From: Marinifilum sp. D737
Lineage (GTDB): Bacteria; Bacteroidota; Bacteroidia; Bacteroidales; Marinifilaceae
Reading direction: 5' to 3'
Length of the DNA stretch: 64,000 nt
Assembly (NCBI RefSeq): GCF_026672275.1
Contig: NZ_JANQCD010000007.1
Location: forward strand, 86,384 to 150,383
Positions within the stretch are counted from its first letter, which is position 1. Every line of letters starts with the position of its first letter. The notes under the pieces are model-generated. The model had not been told where the DNA came from. It searched no databases and worked only from the letters and a program-made list of their open reading frames with translations. This document shows, piece after piece, positions 25,542 through 35,700 of the stretch. Made by a program: the position numbers and the translations under genes.

Positions 25542-27491
25542 ATTCGAAGTTCAGCTACATATTGTTTATTAATAGTCATCCTATTGAGCTATTTTTATTC
25601 TGCAAATGCACAGCAGAACATTCCAAAAGACAGCCTTTTAAACCCCACTAAAAAAATAGATTTACCCGATAGTACAATAATTATTTCGCGCGATACTATC
25701 GTATTTTTAATGGATACAGTAAGCGAACGAAAAAAGGATTCTCATAAAAGTGGAAGCAAATTCTACCATGCCATACAACGTGGAGCTTATAAACGCAAAT
25801 TTACCAAAGAGCTTTACAAATTATTTTTTGTAGCTCCCGATAAAATTTCGCCTACCGATACCATAAAAACAGAACGTAGTGAAACCGCCTTTGTTATTTA
25901 CCAGGGGAAAACAATCAGAAATATTGAGGTAAGAGTTCTTGAGCCTTTCGGTTCTAGCCTGCACGATACCACTAAAGTTGCCAACAGCTGGATTGAAAGA
26001 GCTGGGAACGACCTACATCATACCAGTAGACGTGGACATTTAAGAAAAATGTTACATCTAAACGAAGGAGATAAACTGGATGCTTATACACTTGCTGACA
26101 ATGAAAGGTTGATTAGACAACTAAACTATATTAAAGATGCATTTTTTAGGGTTATACCTGTAAAAGGCTCAAATAAGTTTGTTGATTTACAACTGTGGGT
26201 AAAAGATCAATTTTCCTGGGGGATTGATGTGGATCTTGGTTCAAACTTATCTACTGAGTTCGAAATTTACAGCCGAAACCTATACGGCATTGGCCATGAG
26301 TTCAGCAACAAATTTCATTACGATAGAGATGAAGATCAAAAGTTTGGTTATTCAGGGAGATACAAGGTTCGCAATATCAAAAAAAGCTTTATTGACGCCA
26401 GTTTAATTTACGAAAACACATATGAAAAATCAGTAATAGGAATTGATTTTGAAAGAAATTTTGATACCTATAACACCAAGAGGGCAGGTGGGTTTAGCTT
26501 ATCGAAAACAATGCGATCAGATAAAATCATGAAGGACGATCCGATTCGGAACGAAATACCTTTGGATTTTAATTATGGGAATCTATGGTATGGAACTTCT
26601 GTAAAGCTGGACTCTAAAAATTTATTTGCCAGGCGAAAGATGTTTTTTACCGGAAGGATATCTAGTAGAAAGTTTTTTGAAAGACCGGAAACTGGTCCGG
26701 AACTAAATCAATTTTTCCACAATAACACCTTGTACCTTGGCGGGATCAGTATCAGTCAAACGCAATATTACAAAAGTAACCTGATCTATAATTTTGGTAG
26801 AACCGAGGATATTCCTTATGGATTTTTGGCTCAAATGAATTTTGGTTACGAAGATCGAGAGTACTCACACCGAATGTATCTGGGTTTTGATTTTCAGAAA
26901 GCAAGCTATGTTCGTAAAACAAGAAGTTATCTTTTTAATCGCTTAGCCATTGGTGGATTTTTCAATTCAAAACGTTTTGAACAGGGCACCTTAATCGTCC
27001 AATCGAAATTCTTTAGCCGAATTCGAAAATTAGGAGCATTAAGATTCCGTAATTTTGGAGATTTAAAATACACTTTGGGTATCCGAAGATTTCCTGAAGA
27101 ATTTATCACGATCAATAACAAACATGGCATTCGTGGATTTAAAAGCGAAGAGGTTACAGGAAAGCAAAAGTTAAATTTAAATTTAGAGACCGTAGCCTTT
27201 ACGCCATACATGCTTGGCGGTTTTAAATTTGCTTTTTATACTTTTGGCGATGTCGGAATTATAGGCAGTAATCAGAAACACATTTTTAAAGGTGATTATT
27301 ACTATGGATTAGGTTTTGGTGTGCGATTACACAATGAAAACCTTGTATTCAAAACCATACAGTTACGTTTGGCATTTTATCCAAAAGCTCCAAGCGATTT
27401 TCAGTCTGCGGCCTTTCGTTTATCAGGCGAAGAACGTCCTCGATTTAATGATTTTAAAGTTGGTCAGCCTGATGTTGTTCCCTATGAATAG
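25542..27491 (+). CDS. BamA/TamA-like outer-membrane protein (surface antigen family) with probable ATT start
   Basis: 649 residues from ATT at 25542. No ATG lies early in this frame. The first alternative, TTG at 25584, would cut the signal peptide in half, while ATT gives (M)RSSATYCLLIVILLSYFYSANAQ, a complete signal with a basic N-region, core and ANAQ site. A stop codon at 25533 bounds the frame. The N-terminal ~200 residues include POTRA-like sequence (AFVIYQGKTIRNIEVRVLEPFG, HLNEGDKLDAYTLADNERLIRQL). From ~230 the protein is amphipathic strands typical of a 16-stranded barrel (YSRNLYGIGHEFSNKFHY), ending near KAPSDFQSAAFRLSGEE. Relatives insert or move proteins or lipids at the outer membrane. 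No partner genes are adjacent. Confidence 0.75.
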   Translation: MRSSATYCLLIVILLSYFYSANAQQNIPKDSLLNPTKKIDLPDSTIIISRDTIVFLMDTVSERKKDSHKSGSKFYHAIQRGAYKRKFTKELYKLFFVAPDKISPTDTIKTERSETAFVIYQGKTIRNIEVRVLEPFGSSLHDTTKVANSWIERAGNDLHHTSRRGHLRKMLHLNEGDKLDAYTLADNERLIRQLNYIKDAFFRVIPVKGSNKFVDLQLWVKDQFSWGIDVDLGSNLSTEFEIYSRNLYGIGHEFSNKFHYDRDEDQKFGYSGRYKVRNIKKSFIDASLIYENTYEKSVIGIDFERNFDTYNTKRAGGFSLSKTMRSDKIMKDDPIRNEIPLDFNYGNLWYGTSVKLDSKNLFARRKMFFTGRISSRKFFERPETGPELNQFFHNNTLYLGGISISQTQYYKSNLIYNFGRTEDIPYGFLAQMNFGYEDREYSHRMYLGFDFQKASYVRKTRSYLFNRLAIGGFFNSKRFEQGTLIVQSKFFSRIRKLGALRFRNFGDLKYTLGIRRFPEEFITINNKHGIRGFKSEEVTGKQKLNLNLETVAFTPYMLGGFKFAFYTFGDVGIIGSNQKHIFKGDYYYGLGFGVRLHNENLVFKTIQLRLAFYPKAPSDFQSAAFRLSGEERPRFNDFKVGQPDVVPYE

Positions 27492-27502
27492 ATGTTTAAA
27501 AC

Positions 27503-28834
27503 CTAAATCTTACTCTCTTTCCAGTTGGCAAATCTCAAATACAACCACGATCCGAAAGCCAAAAAGCCAGCATAAAAATACTCCGACACCCAAACTCCTG
27601 AAATGGATAATTGAAAGACTTCAATCAGCAAATAAACTCCTCCCAGGTAACATGCGAGCACCACAATTTCGATAAGCATGGCATGAAAAGTATTGCCTGT
27701 TCCTGAAACGCCCTGGAACAATGTGATGGCAATGGGAAATAATAAAGCGGCACCAAAAATCACATACAATACAGGTTTGGTTTGTATAATCAAACCAGGT
27801 TCTTCTGTATAAATGGATATCACCAATTCCGGACTAATTAAACTAATGCCAACCAAAGCCAAAACAGCTAAAAACGACAATTTTACGGTTCTAAAAATAA
27901 CCGGCATTACCTCTTTAGGTTCTCCCTCGCCTAACACTTGACTAACCAAAGTATTTGCCGCAGAAGCGAATGCCCAAACCGGAACCATTATCAACACATA
28001 AATACTACGGATAATATTGGAGATGGCTAGCTCCCTCTCTCCCATTTTCTCAACCAATAAGAAGAACACAAACCAGCATGAAAGTGCCAGGAAATTTTGT
28101 ATCATCATTGGAAAAGATACTTTTAACAATCGAGAATACAGTTCCCTATCCACCTTTGGAAAAGCAAACAGCTGGTATTTTCTTATTGGAGTTTTTCTAA
28201 AAGTATAAATCAGGAAAAACACTAATACACAAGCTTCTGCAATTACCGATGCCAAGGCTGCTCCTTTAATACCCATTTCTGGAAAACCGAACTCGCCAAA
28301 TATTAAAGCATAATCAAGAAAGATATTCACGATTGCCATAAAAGCGGTACTCCAGCTGATTACTTTGGTTTTGGCAATTCCTATATAAAATGCTCTAAAC
28401 AACAGGTTCACACAGGCGAATAAAATTCCCCATGCGCGTACAGAAATGTAATCGGTACTTGCTTGAAAAATAGCATCCGATTGAACGATCCCCTTCAGAA
28501 TTGGAGGAGCTTGAATCTGCATAAAACCTAATAAAAGTAGAGCCAGAATCAATAGAAAATACAAGGCATGATCAAAGGTTTTTCCAACTCTTTCATAATT
28601 GCCTTCACCAAATCGACGCGCAATTACAATTTGGGTTCCTAATCCGAATCCCCAACCAAGCATCACCACAGCAAAATAAAAGATTGTGGCAATGGCTGCA
28701 GCTCCTAATGCTACTTCACTTAGGTGTCCCAAAAAAGCAGTATCGGTTAAGGCAATGATGTTCTGCGCCACAGACCCCAAAATAATGGGATAGGCAATCT
28801 TCCAAATGTTTCTGTAATCAGTTTGTATTCTCAC
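27503..28834 (-). CDS. MATE family multidrug efflux transporter
   Basis: 443 residues with about 12 hydrophobic segments. The N-terminal phrase YPIILGSVAQNIIALTDTAFLGHLSE and the repeated central LLKVSFPMMIQNFLALSCWFVF are typical of NorM/DinF-type MATE proteins. Each half carries the same six-helix pattern. They expel cationic drugs or dyes with Na+ or H+. It converges with the BamA-like gene on the other strand; the stops are 11 bases apart. It is a single gene behind the terminator of the DPP-IV-like gene. Confidence 0.9.
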   Translation of the reverse strand: MRIQTDYRNIWKIAYPIILGSVAQNIIALTDTAFLGHLSEVALGAAAIATIFYFAVVMLGWGFGLGTQIVIARRFGEGNYERVGKTFDHALYFLLILALLLLGFMQIQAPPILKGIVQSDAIFQASTDYISVRAWGILFACVNLLFRAFYIGIAKTKVISWSTAFMAIVNIFLDYALIFGEFGFPEMGIKGAALASVIAEACVLVFFLIYTFRKTPIRKYQLFAFPKVDRELYSRLLKVSFPMMIQNFLALSCWFVFFLLVEKMGERELAISNIIRSIYVLIMVPVWAFASAANTLVSQVLGEGEPKEVMPVIFRTVKLSFLAVLALVGISLISPELVISIYTEEPGLIIQTKPVLYVIFGAALLFPIAITLFQGVSGTGNTFHAMLIEIVVLACYLGGVYLLIEVFQLSISGVWVSEYFYAGFLAFGSWLYLRFANWKESKI

Positions 28835-28857
28835 GCTAAAATTCTATAAAATAAAAA

Positions 28858-28882
28858 GCCGGCTCCTTAATTCGAAGCCGGC
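28858..28882 (-). terminator. Terminator after the DPP-IV-like gene
   Basis: GCCGGCT and AGCCGGC pair over 7 bp, and on the minus strand the stem is followed by TTTTTATTTT. Confidence 0.75.
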
Positions 28883-28896
28883 GAAAATTAGTTCTT

Positions 28897-31053
28897 TTAT
28901 TTCAGATAATCATCAAAATAATTGCTGACTTTCTGCTTTAAGTGAATTCGATCTCGACCTCGAACATTGTGTTCTGCTCTTGGATATGGGAAGTAATCAA
29001 CCTGAACATTATTCTTGATACATTCGCGTATGAAATTCAAGCTATGCTGCCATAAAACCGTTGGATCAATAGCTCCCTGGCAAATTAAAAGTTTTCCTTT
29101 TAAATCTTTCGCTTTCGAGATTAATGAAGTTTTAGCATATCCTTCAGGGTTTTCGTCAGGAGTATCCATATAACGTTCTCCATACATCGCCTCGTACCAT
29201 TTCCAATCAATTACCGGTCCTCCTGCAACAGCAACCTTAAATACCTCTGGATAATTCGTAATTAAAGAAATGGTCATGAAACCACCATAACTCCATCCAT
29301 GAACTCCAATTTTATCAGCATCAACATATGGCAGCGATTTCAAAAACTCAACACCTTTCATCTGATCTGCCATTTCTGGTTGTCCACACTGACGGTGAAT
29401 TACGGCCTCAAATTCTTTACCTCTGTTTGCTGATCCCCGGTTGTCCAAAATATAAAGCAGGTATCCGTTTTGAGCCATATACTGTTCCCACAAACGAGAA
29501 CCTCCCATATATCTGTTGGTAACCAACTGGGCATGCGGACCTCCATAAACATATACCACAACCGGATATTTTTTATTCGGATCGAAATCAGCTGGTTTCA
29601 CCATTCTATAGTGAAGGTCGGTAACTCCATCAGCCGATTTTATTGTTCCCAATGAAATTTCGCCCAAATTGTAATCCTTCAGTTTGTTTTCTGCCTTCAC
29701 CAATTCTTTTACGAATTTCCCTCTGGTATCAGCAACATTTATAATTCTTGGTACTTTAAGACTACTGTAATTGTCCAAGATGTATTTTCCATCGGCACTT
29801 ACCTGTACACTATGATATCCTTCATCTTTGGTTAATCTGTATCTTTTACCAGTTTTCAAGTTCAACTTGTAGGCATGTCTATCTATCGGACTTACTTCGG
29901 TAGATACATAGAACATGTACTTTTCGCCTTTATCGAAACCTAGTATTTCAGTAATTTCCCAATCTCCTGAAGTTAATTGTTTAATCAACTTTCCTTCTGT
30001 ATTGTACAAATAAGCATGATTAAATCCATGACGGTTGTTGGTTTGATAGATGAACAAATTTGGCTTGTTCTTCAGGAATACCAATTTGTGCGATGGTTCA
30101 ACCCAACGATCATCTTTCTCTTCAAATAAAGTGCTTACAAACTTACCTGTTTCAGCTTCGTATTTGTTCAATTTTGCATGATTCGAAGCACGATTTAATA
30201 CCTGAATGTAAATGTATTTGTTATCAGCTCCCCAGGAAATATTGGTTAAATATTGATCTGATCCGAAATCATCAGGCTTAATCCATGAAGTTTGCTTGGT
30301 ATTTAAATTGTAAACCCCCAAACTAACTACTTCGCTGCCCATTCCTGCCATAGGATATTTAATCTCTCTCAAATCGCCAACTCTCGTGTTGATATCAACC
30401 AAAGGAAAAGAAGTTACCTTGGTTTCGTCTTTTCTATAAAATGCCAATTGCTTGCCGTTAGGAGACCAAAAGATTCCTCCGCTAATGCCATATTCACTTC
30501 TACTAACCGCTTGACCATTTACGATATTTTTATCCGTATCGGTTGTAATTGCAAGTTCTTGTCCATCTTTACCTGCAATGTATAAATTGTTTTCAATGGT
30601 ATAAGCTACAGTATTCGATGAATTGCAAAAATCCTGGTTTTCTGCTTTGGAATTTACTGTCAGGTTAAGCAATACTTTTTTGGCTACAAAATCATAATGA
30701 ATCAAAGCTCCTCGCAAGTTGAATTCCATCACATTTGCTGATTGCCATGAAAAACGAGGCATTCTTCGTAATGATTCGATTTCATTCTCTTTTAAACCTG
30801 CATTCAGTTCTTTCAAACTTAATAATACCGTCGGTTCACTTCCAGGTTTTGCAAGCATAATTTTATTCTCTTTCACATAAGTGTATTCACTTAAATCTCC
30901 TCTCCAAGATAATTGTGATAAGCTTTCCGGATAAAATTGCCTCCATTGCCCTAAAATAGCATCTTCCATAGACAATTTTTTTGTCTGTGCCTCCAAGCTT
31001 AGGAAAACCCCACAATTAATTAATAAATAGGCTAAAAGGAATATTCTTTTCAT
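28897..31053 (-). CDS. S9B (dipeptidyl peptidase IV-like) serine peptidase, secreted
   Basis: 718 residues from the ATG at 31053. An in-frame ATG at 31101 would put 16 lysine-rich residues before the signal peptide MKRIFLLAYLLINCGVFLSLEAQ, so it is rejected. The N-terminal ~450 residues are the beta-propeller (repeats such as FSWQSANVMEFNLRG, ISGGIFWSPNGKQLAFYRKDE). The alpha/beta-hydrolase domain has the nucleophile in HGWSYGGFM (S588), the aspartate in CQGAIDPTVLWQHS (D663) and histidine in PRAEHNVRG (H695). The DPP4 propeller exo-site cannot be confirmed from the sequence alone. It probably trims dipeptides from periplasmic peptides. Confidence 0.9.
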   Translation of the reverse strand: MKRIFLLAYLLINCGVFLSLEAQTKKLSMEDAILGQWRQFYPESLSQLSWRGDLSEYTYVKENKIMLAKPGSEPTVLLSLKELNAGLKENEIESLRRMPRFSWQSANVMEFNLRGALIHYDFVAKKVLLNLTVNSKAENQDFCNSSNTVAYTIENNLYIAGKDGQELAITTDTDKNIVNGQAVSRSEYGISGGIFWSPNGKQLAFYRKDETKVTSFPLVDINTRVGDLREIKYPMAGMGSEVVSLGVYNLNTKQTSWIKPDDFGSDQYLTNISWGADNKYIYIQVLNRASNHAKLNKYEAETGKFVSTLFEEKDDRWVEPSHKLVFLKNKPNLFIYQTNNRHGFNHAYLYNTEGKLIKQLTSGDWEITEILGFDKGEKYMFYVSTEVSPIDRHAYKLNLKTGKRYRLTKDEGYHSVQVSADGKYILDNYSSLKVPRIINVADTRGKFVKELVKAENKLKDYNLGEISLGTIKSADGVTDLHYRMVKPADFDPNKKYPVVVYVYGGPHAQLVTNRYMGGSRLWEQYMAQNGYLLYILDNRGSANRGKEFEAVIHRQCGQPEMADQMKGVEFLKSLPYVDADKIGVHGWSYGGFMTISLITNYPEVFKVAVAGGPVIDWKWYEAMYGERYMDTPDENPEGYAKTSLISKAKDLKGKLLICQGAIDPTVLWQHSLNFIRECIKNNVQVDYFPYPRAEHNVRGRDRIHLKQKVSNYFDDYLK

Positions 31054-31098
31054 CTTGTTTAATTTGTTGTTAAATATCTTTTTAATTTTTTTTGCATT

Positions 31099-31106
31099 CA
31101 AATGTA
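31099..31106 (-). promoter_or_regulatory. -7 box of the DPP-IV-like gene (TACATTTG)
   Basis: Reads CAAATGTA on the + strand. It lies 46 bases upstream of the ATG at 31053. Only the -7 element is clear. Confidence 0.45.
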
Positions 31107-31222
31107 TCCTTTTTAGTATAAATACAGTAATAATGTTAGAATAAATTAATCAGGACGACTACCAATTGATTTGATATTTGTTAAAATCAAGTAGAAAAAA
31201 TACCAGATTATAATGCGAATCG

Positions 31223-31241
31223 TTTTCAAACAGTTTGAAAA
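31223..31241 (+). promoter_or_regulatory. Perfect dyad upstream of the ABC operon
   Basis: TTTTCAAA-CAG-TTTGAAAA is an 8-bp inverted repeat with a 3-base spacer, 60 bases before the first gene of the 31301-35795 operon. This is the geometry of a repressor or activator site. The regulator is unknown. Confidence 0.4.
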
Positions 31242-31300
31242 TAGCTAAGTAAATCGTGTTTTTTCTTCATAATTGGTCCAACTAATTAAAGAAAAAAGAA

Positions 31301-32233
31301 ATGCCAAAGAAAAGAATCCCGAATAGTATTAAGTTTCTATTTTTAATAGCAATTGCAGCAATTGCTACATTTTTAATACTTCAACCTTCTGAAACCACAA
31401 ACAAAGAAGTAGCCATCGAACAAGATACGGAGGCTGAAATCATGGCTGATGCTGAAAAAACAGGAAATATTTTTAAGTACAACAATATCTTGTTTAGTTT
31501 ACCATCGCCGTATCAGATTTCCTTATTGCTTGAAAAATCAGGAATTTCATACAACAAAGACTTGCTTAATTCGACTAAAAAGTCAGGCGATTACGTCGAT
31601 AATTTTAGCAAAGCAATCAACTTTGGTGTTTATGGTTCCGATTTAGGATATATCAACATTTACAAACAAACTCAGGACGCTGCAAGTTATTTTGCTATTC
31701 TTAAAATTTTATCGCAAGAAATTGGTTTATACAACGCCATGGATAAACCAACTGTTGAAAGAATTGAAAACAATATTGAAAATAGGGATTCACTTTTGGT
31801 AATTGTTAGTAATACTTATCGCAAAATAGACAACTATTTAAAGGCAAATAAGCGTGAAAACACAGGTGCACTAATCTTAGCTGGTGGATGGATTGAATCT
31901 GTTTATTTGTTAACTCAGCAAATTAAAGAAAAACCGAACAAGGAATTAATGGATCGTATTTCGGAACAAAAGCGTCCGCTGGAAAACCTTATTAAATTGC
32001 TTGTTCCATATTCTAACGAATCAAAAGATTATTATTTCTTAGTAGATAAACTAATTGATCTTGCCTACACATTTGATGAAATTGAAGAACAATATAAATA
32101 TGTAGCTCCTATTACCGATTCACATAAAAAACTTACCATTGTGAAAAGCAAATCTGAATTGATAATGAAAAAGGAACAGTTAACTAAAATCACAGAGAAA
32201 GTATCAATAATCCGTGAGCACATTATTAAATAA
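31301..32233 (+). CDS. Membrane-anchored protein of unknown function, first gene of the ABC operon
   Basis: 310 residues. One hydrophobic segment (about 9-27) near a basic N-terminus anchors a helical periplasmic part. Regularly spaced leucines and charged residues (QISLLLEKSGISYNKDLLNSTK, YFAILKILSQEIGLYNAMD) suggest an all-alpha or TPR-like fold. I recognise no family or active site. The next gene begins 19 bases after its stop and the ABC protein follows, so the three genes are probably one operon, though nothing shows the substrate. Confidence 0.6.
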   Translation: MPKKRIPNSIKFLFLIAIAAIATFLILQPSETTNKEVAIEQDTEAEIMADAEKTGNIFKYNNILFSLPSPYQISLLLEKSGISYNKDLLNSTKKSGDYVDNFSKAINFGVYGSDLGYINIYKQTQDAASYFAILKILSQEIGLYNAMDKPTVERIENNIENRDSLLVIVSNTYRKIDNYLKANKRENTGALILAGGWIESVYLLTQQIKEKPNKELMDRISEQKRPLENLIKLLVPYSNESKDYYFLVDKLIDLAYTFDEIEEQYKYVAPITDSHKKLTIVKSKSELIMKKEQLTKITEKVSIIREHIIK

Positions 32234-32252
32234 ACTGAGAAAATCTTTACCT

Positions 32253-32672
32253 ATGAGACTTAAATATACCATTATACTATTTTTCTTACTATCTGTTTTT
32301 GGTCTAAGCACAAAGGCTCAATCGGATGTAACTCTTAAGAATTGCACCAAGCACTTGGGAACCGAATTCATATCAGATGGTCAGCAATACAAAGCTTTAT
32401 TATCAGGAGGCGAAATTGCAGAATTTCATACAACCTTTTATGCAGGCAATCATTACAGAATTGTAAGTGCTACAGGAAAAGATGAAGGCAATGTAATTTT
32501 CTCCATTTACGATCAGGAAAACCATTTAATTTTCACCAATCGCGAACATAAAAATTCGCCTTACTGGGATTTTAAATTTGAAAATTCAATGAATTGTACA
32601 ATCGAAGCCAAATTAAACCAAAAGAATGTAAGTTCAGGCTTCATATTAATGTTAATTGGATTTAAACAATAA
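32253..32672 (+). CDS. Secreted protein of unknown function in the ABC operon
   Basis: 139 residues from ATG 32253, which gives the signal peptide MRLKYTIILFFLLSVFGLS...AQ; an earlier in-frame ATG at 32214 overlaps the previous gene and adds 13 polar residues. The mature protein is strand-rich (TEFISDGQQYKALLSGGEIAEFHTTFYAG, HYRIVSATG, GNVIFSIYDQENHLIF) and resembles a small beta-sandwich. There are no cysteines in pairs beyond C29 and C123. No family is recognised. Confidence 0.6.
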   Translation: MRLKYTIILFFLLSVFGLSTKAQSDVTLKNCTKHLGTEFISDGQQYKALLSGGEIAEFHTTFYAGNHYRIVSATGKDEGNVIFSIYDQENHLIFTNREHKNSPYWDFKFENSMNCTIEAKLNQKNVSSGFILMLIGFKQ

Positions 32673-32726
32673 TAAAAAGCTACTCTTAATAAGGTTGACA
32701 ACCTAACATTATAACCCTACCATTCC

Positions 32727-35700
32727 ATGAGCGAACGAATATTAAAAGCTTTAATGCAACTCTTTGCCATCATTGCACACCCGCAAAGCTCTGCAACTGA
32801 AAGGCGTAGAGTGGTATCTAAATATTTGAAGCAACATCTTGATCAGGAAACGGCAGAGGAATATTTAGTGCTTTACGATCAGCACTACGAAGAAAATCAA
32901 AGAAGAACAACCCGAAAATCAAAAATTAAAAAATACACTTCAGCAAGTTCAGTTCGCGTTTTACGCATTTGTACTGAAATTAACGAAGAATTAATAATCA
33001 GACAAAAGGTTGTTGTACTCATTCAACTTCTTGAATTTTTAAATTCTGAAGATGAAATTAGTACACAAGAGTTTGCCTTTGTCGAAACAGTAGCTGATAC
33101 CTTTAATCTTCCTAAGGAAGGTTATGAAAGACTTCGCAACTTTGTCCTTAATGATTTTTCCGAGATTAAACCATCCAGCAGATTACTAACAATAAGTAAT
33201 TCTGAATTGAACCATGAAATTGGGGAACATTACTATTCGGCTGGACTGATTGGTAAAATCAAGATTCTTAGGTTACAAACAGTGGATATGTTTGTAATGC
33301 GATTCAGAGGAATCGATGAATTATTCATGAATGGACAATCGTTAAATCCAGAACGAGTTCATGTTTTAAGTCAAGGATCCTCCATTCGTAATCCTAAAAT
33401 CGATCCCATTTACTTTGGCGATATTGTAAGTACATTTTATCGTGACAACAAACAAAAACGAGTAGTTTTTGAAGCTCAAAATATCGAATATCGATTCAAA
33501 GAGGATAACATAGGTATACATGACTTGTCGTTCAAGGAAGAGTCAGGAAAAATGGTTGGAATTATCGGATCGAGTGGTGCAGGTAAAACCACCTTGTTAA
33601 ACGTTTTAAACGGATCTTCTCAACCAAATAAAGGAAATGTTGTAATCAACGGTTACGATATTACTACTGATAAATCGAAACTAGAAGGTGTAATTGGACA
33701 TGTATCACAGGATGACTTACTTATTGAATCGCTTACCGTTTTCGAAAATCTATACTTTAATGCGAAACTCTGCTTCGACAAATACAGTAGTTTTCAATTG
33801 ATAAGACTCGTTTTAAAGCTTCTAAAAGATTTAGGATTATACGAGGCTCGTAACCTGAAAGTGGGCAATCCTTTAGATAAAAAAATTAGTGGTGGGCAGC
33901 GCAAAAGATTAAACATTGCACTGGAATTGATCCGTGAACCATCGGTTTTGTTTCTTGATGAACCAACATCTGGATTATCATCAAGAGATTCCGCTAAAAT
34001 TATGGATTTGCTGAAAAATCTGGCTTTGAAAGGCAAATTAATCTTTGTTGTAATTCATCAACCAGCTTCGGATATTTTTAAAATGTTCGATCGCTTATTG
34101 ATTTTGGATACTGGTGGTTATTTAATCTTTAATGGAAATCCTTTAGATGCCATTACCTATTTTAAATCGCAAACTTTAAGAGCAAATCGCACCGAGAGCG
34201 AATGCAATTCGTGTGGGAATGTTGATGCAGACCAGATATTTAACATTGTTGAATCAGAAGTTCTGGACGAATATGGTAATCCTACACAAATAAGAAAAGT
34301 TTCACCTATTCAGTGGTATCAAAGGTTTAATGACCACAATAAAAACGGCAAAGAGATTGAGAACACAAAAGAGTTGCCGCCTGTAAGTTTCAAAATCCCT
34401 TCGGCATTGAAACAGTTTTGGGTATTTACCAAGCGAGATCTAATTTCAAAATTTGCCAATCGTCAGTATTTGTTCATTAATCTGTTCGAAACACCTCTTT
34501 TGGCATTAATTCTATCGTACATTATTAAGTATTATAATGTTGATGCAGGAAATGAGCTTGGTTACACTTTCAGCAACAATAGCAACATGCCCGTTTACCT
34601 ATTCATGGCAGTTATTGTAGCTCTTTTTATTGGCTTAACCTTAAGTGCAGAGGAAATCATAAAGGATAGAAAAATACTGAAACGGGAACGTTTCTTAAAT
34701 CTCAGTAAATCTGGATATTTGATATCGAAAATTGTTATTCTATTTACAATTTCAGCTTTTCAGGCCTTCTTATTCACCTTTATAGGCAATTCCATACTGG
34801 AAATCAAAGGGATGTTTTTTGAGTACTGGCTTGCCTTATTCAGTGCGTGGTGTTTTGCCAACATGCTTGGTTTAATAATATCCGATAGCTTTAAAACTGT
34901 AATTACAATTTATATTCTAATTCCATTTATTCTGATTCCTCAGTTAATTCTTAGTGGTATAATTGTAAAGTTCGATAAATTAAACCCTAATATCTCGGCT
35001 CCAAATTCTATTCCTTGGTATGGAGAAATAATTACAGCTCGATGGGCTTATGAAGCATTGGCAGTAAAACAGTTTAAGGATAATCAGTTTACTGCAAATT
35101 TCTATATTTACGAGAAGCTAATGAGTAAAGCTGACTATCGTAAAAATTATTGGCTACCTATCCTTAAAAACAAATTAAACGAGTGTGAAAGGTATTTAAA
35201 TCAACCCGATAAGCTTGAAAAATTAGAATCTAATCTGATTTTATTGAGAAATGAATTATCACTGGAAGATTTAGACAAATTGGCCTTCCACTTTGAAAGG
35301 GTAGATTACCTATCTCCTATTAAATTAGATGAATTAACGATTCAAAATCTACGTACCTATTTTGATAAACTGAATCGATACTACATTAATTTGTATAATA
35401 TTTCGAACAGAAAAAAGGATGAACATTTGGTTGAAATTCAGAAACAATACGATAACAAACAAGAGTTTGTTAAAATGAAAAAGGAATACTCAAATGAAAG
35501 GTTAACCGAATTTGTACGTAACAGTAATGATATTGAAAGAATCATAGAATACAAGGATCGATTGTATCAAAAGATTGACCCGATTTATCGAGATCCTGAG
35601 TGCAAATTTCTAAAAGCACATTTTTATGCACCTCAAAAATGCCTGTTTGGTAAGTACTACGATACTTATTGGGTAAATATTATTGTTATTTGGTGTTCAA

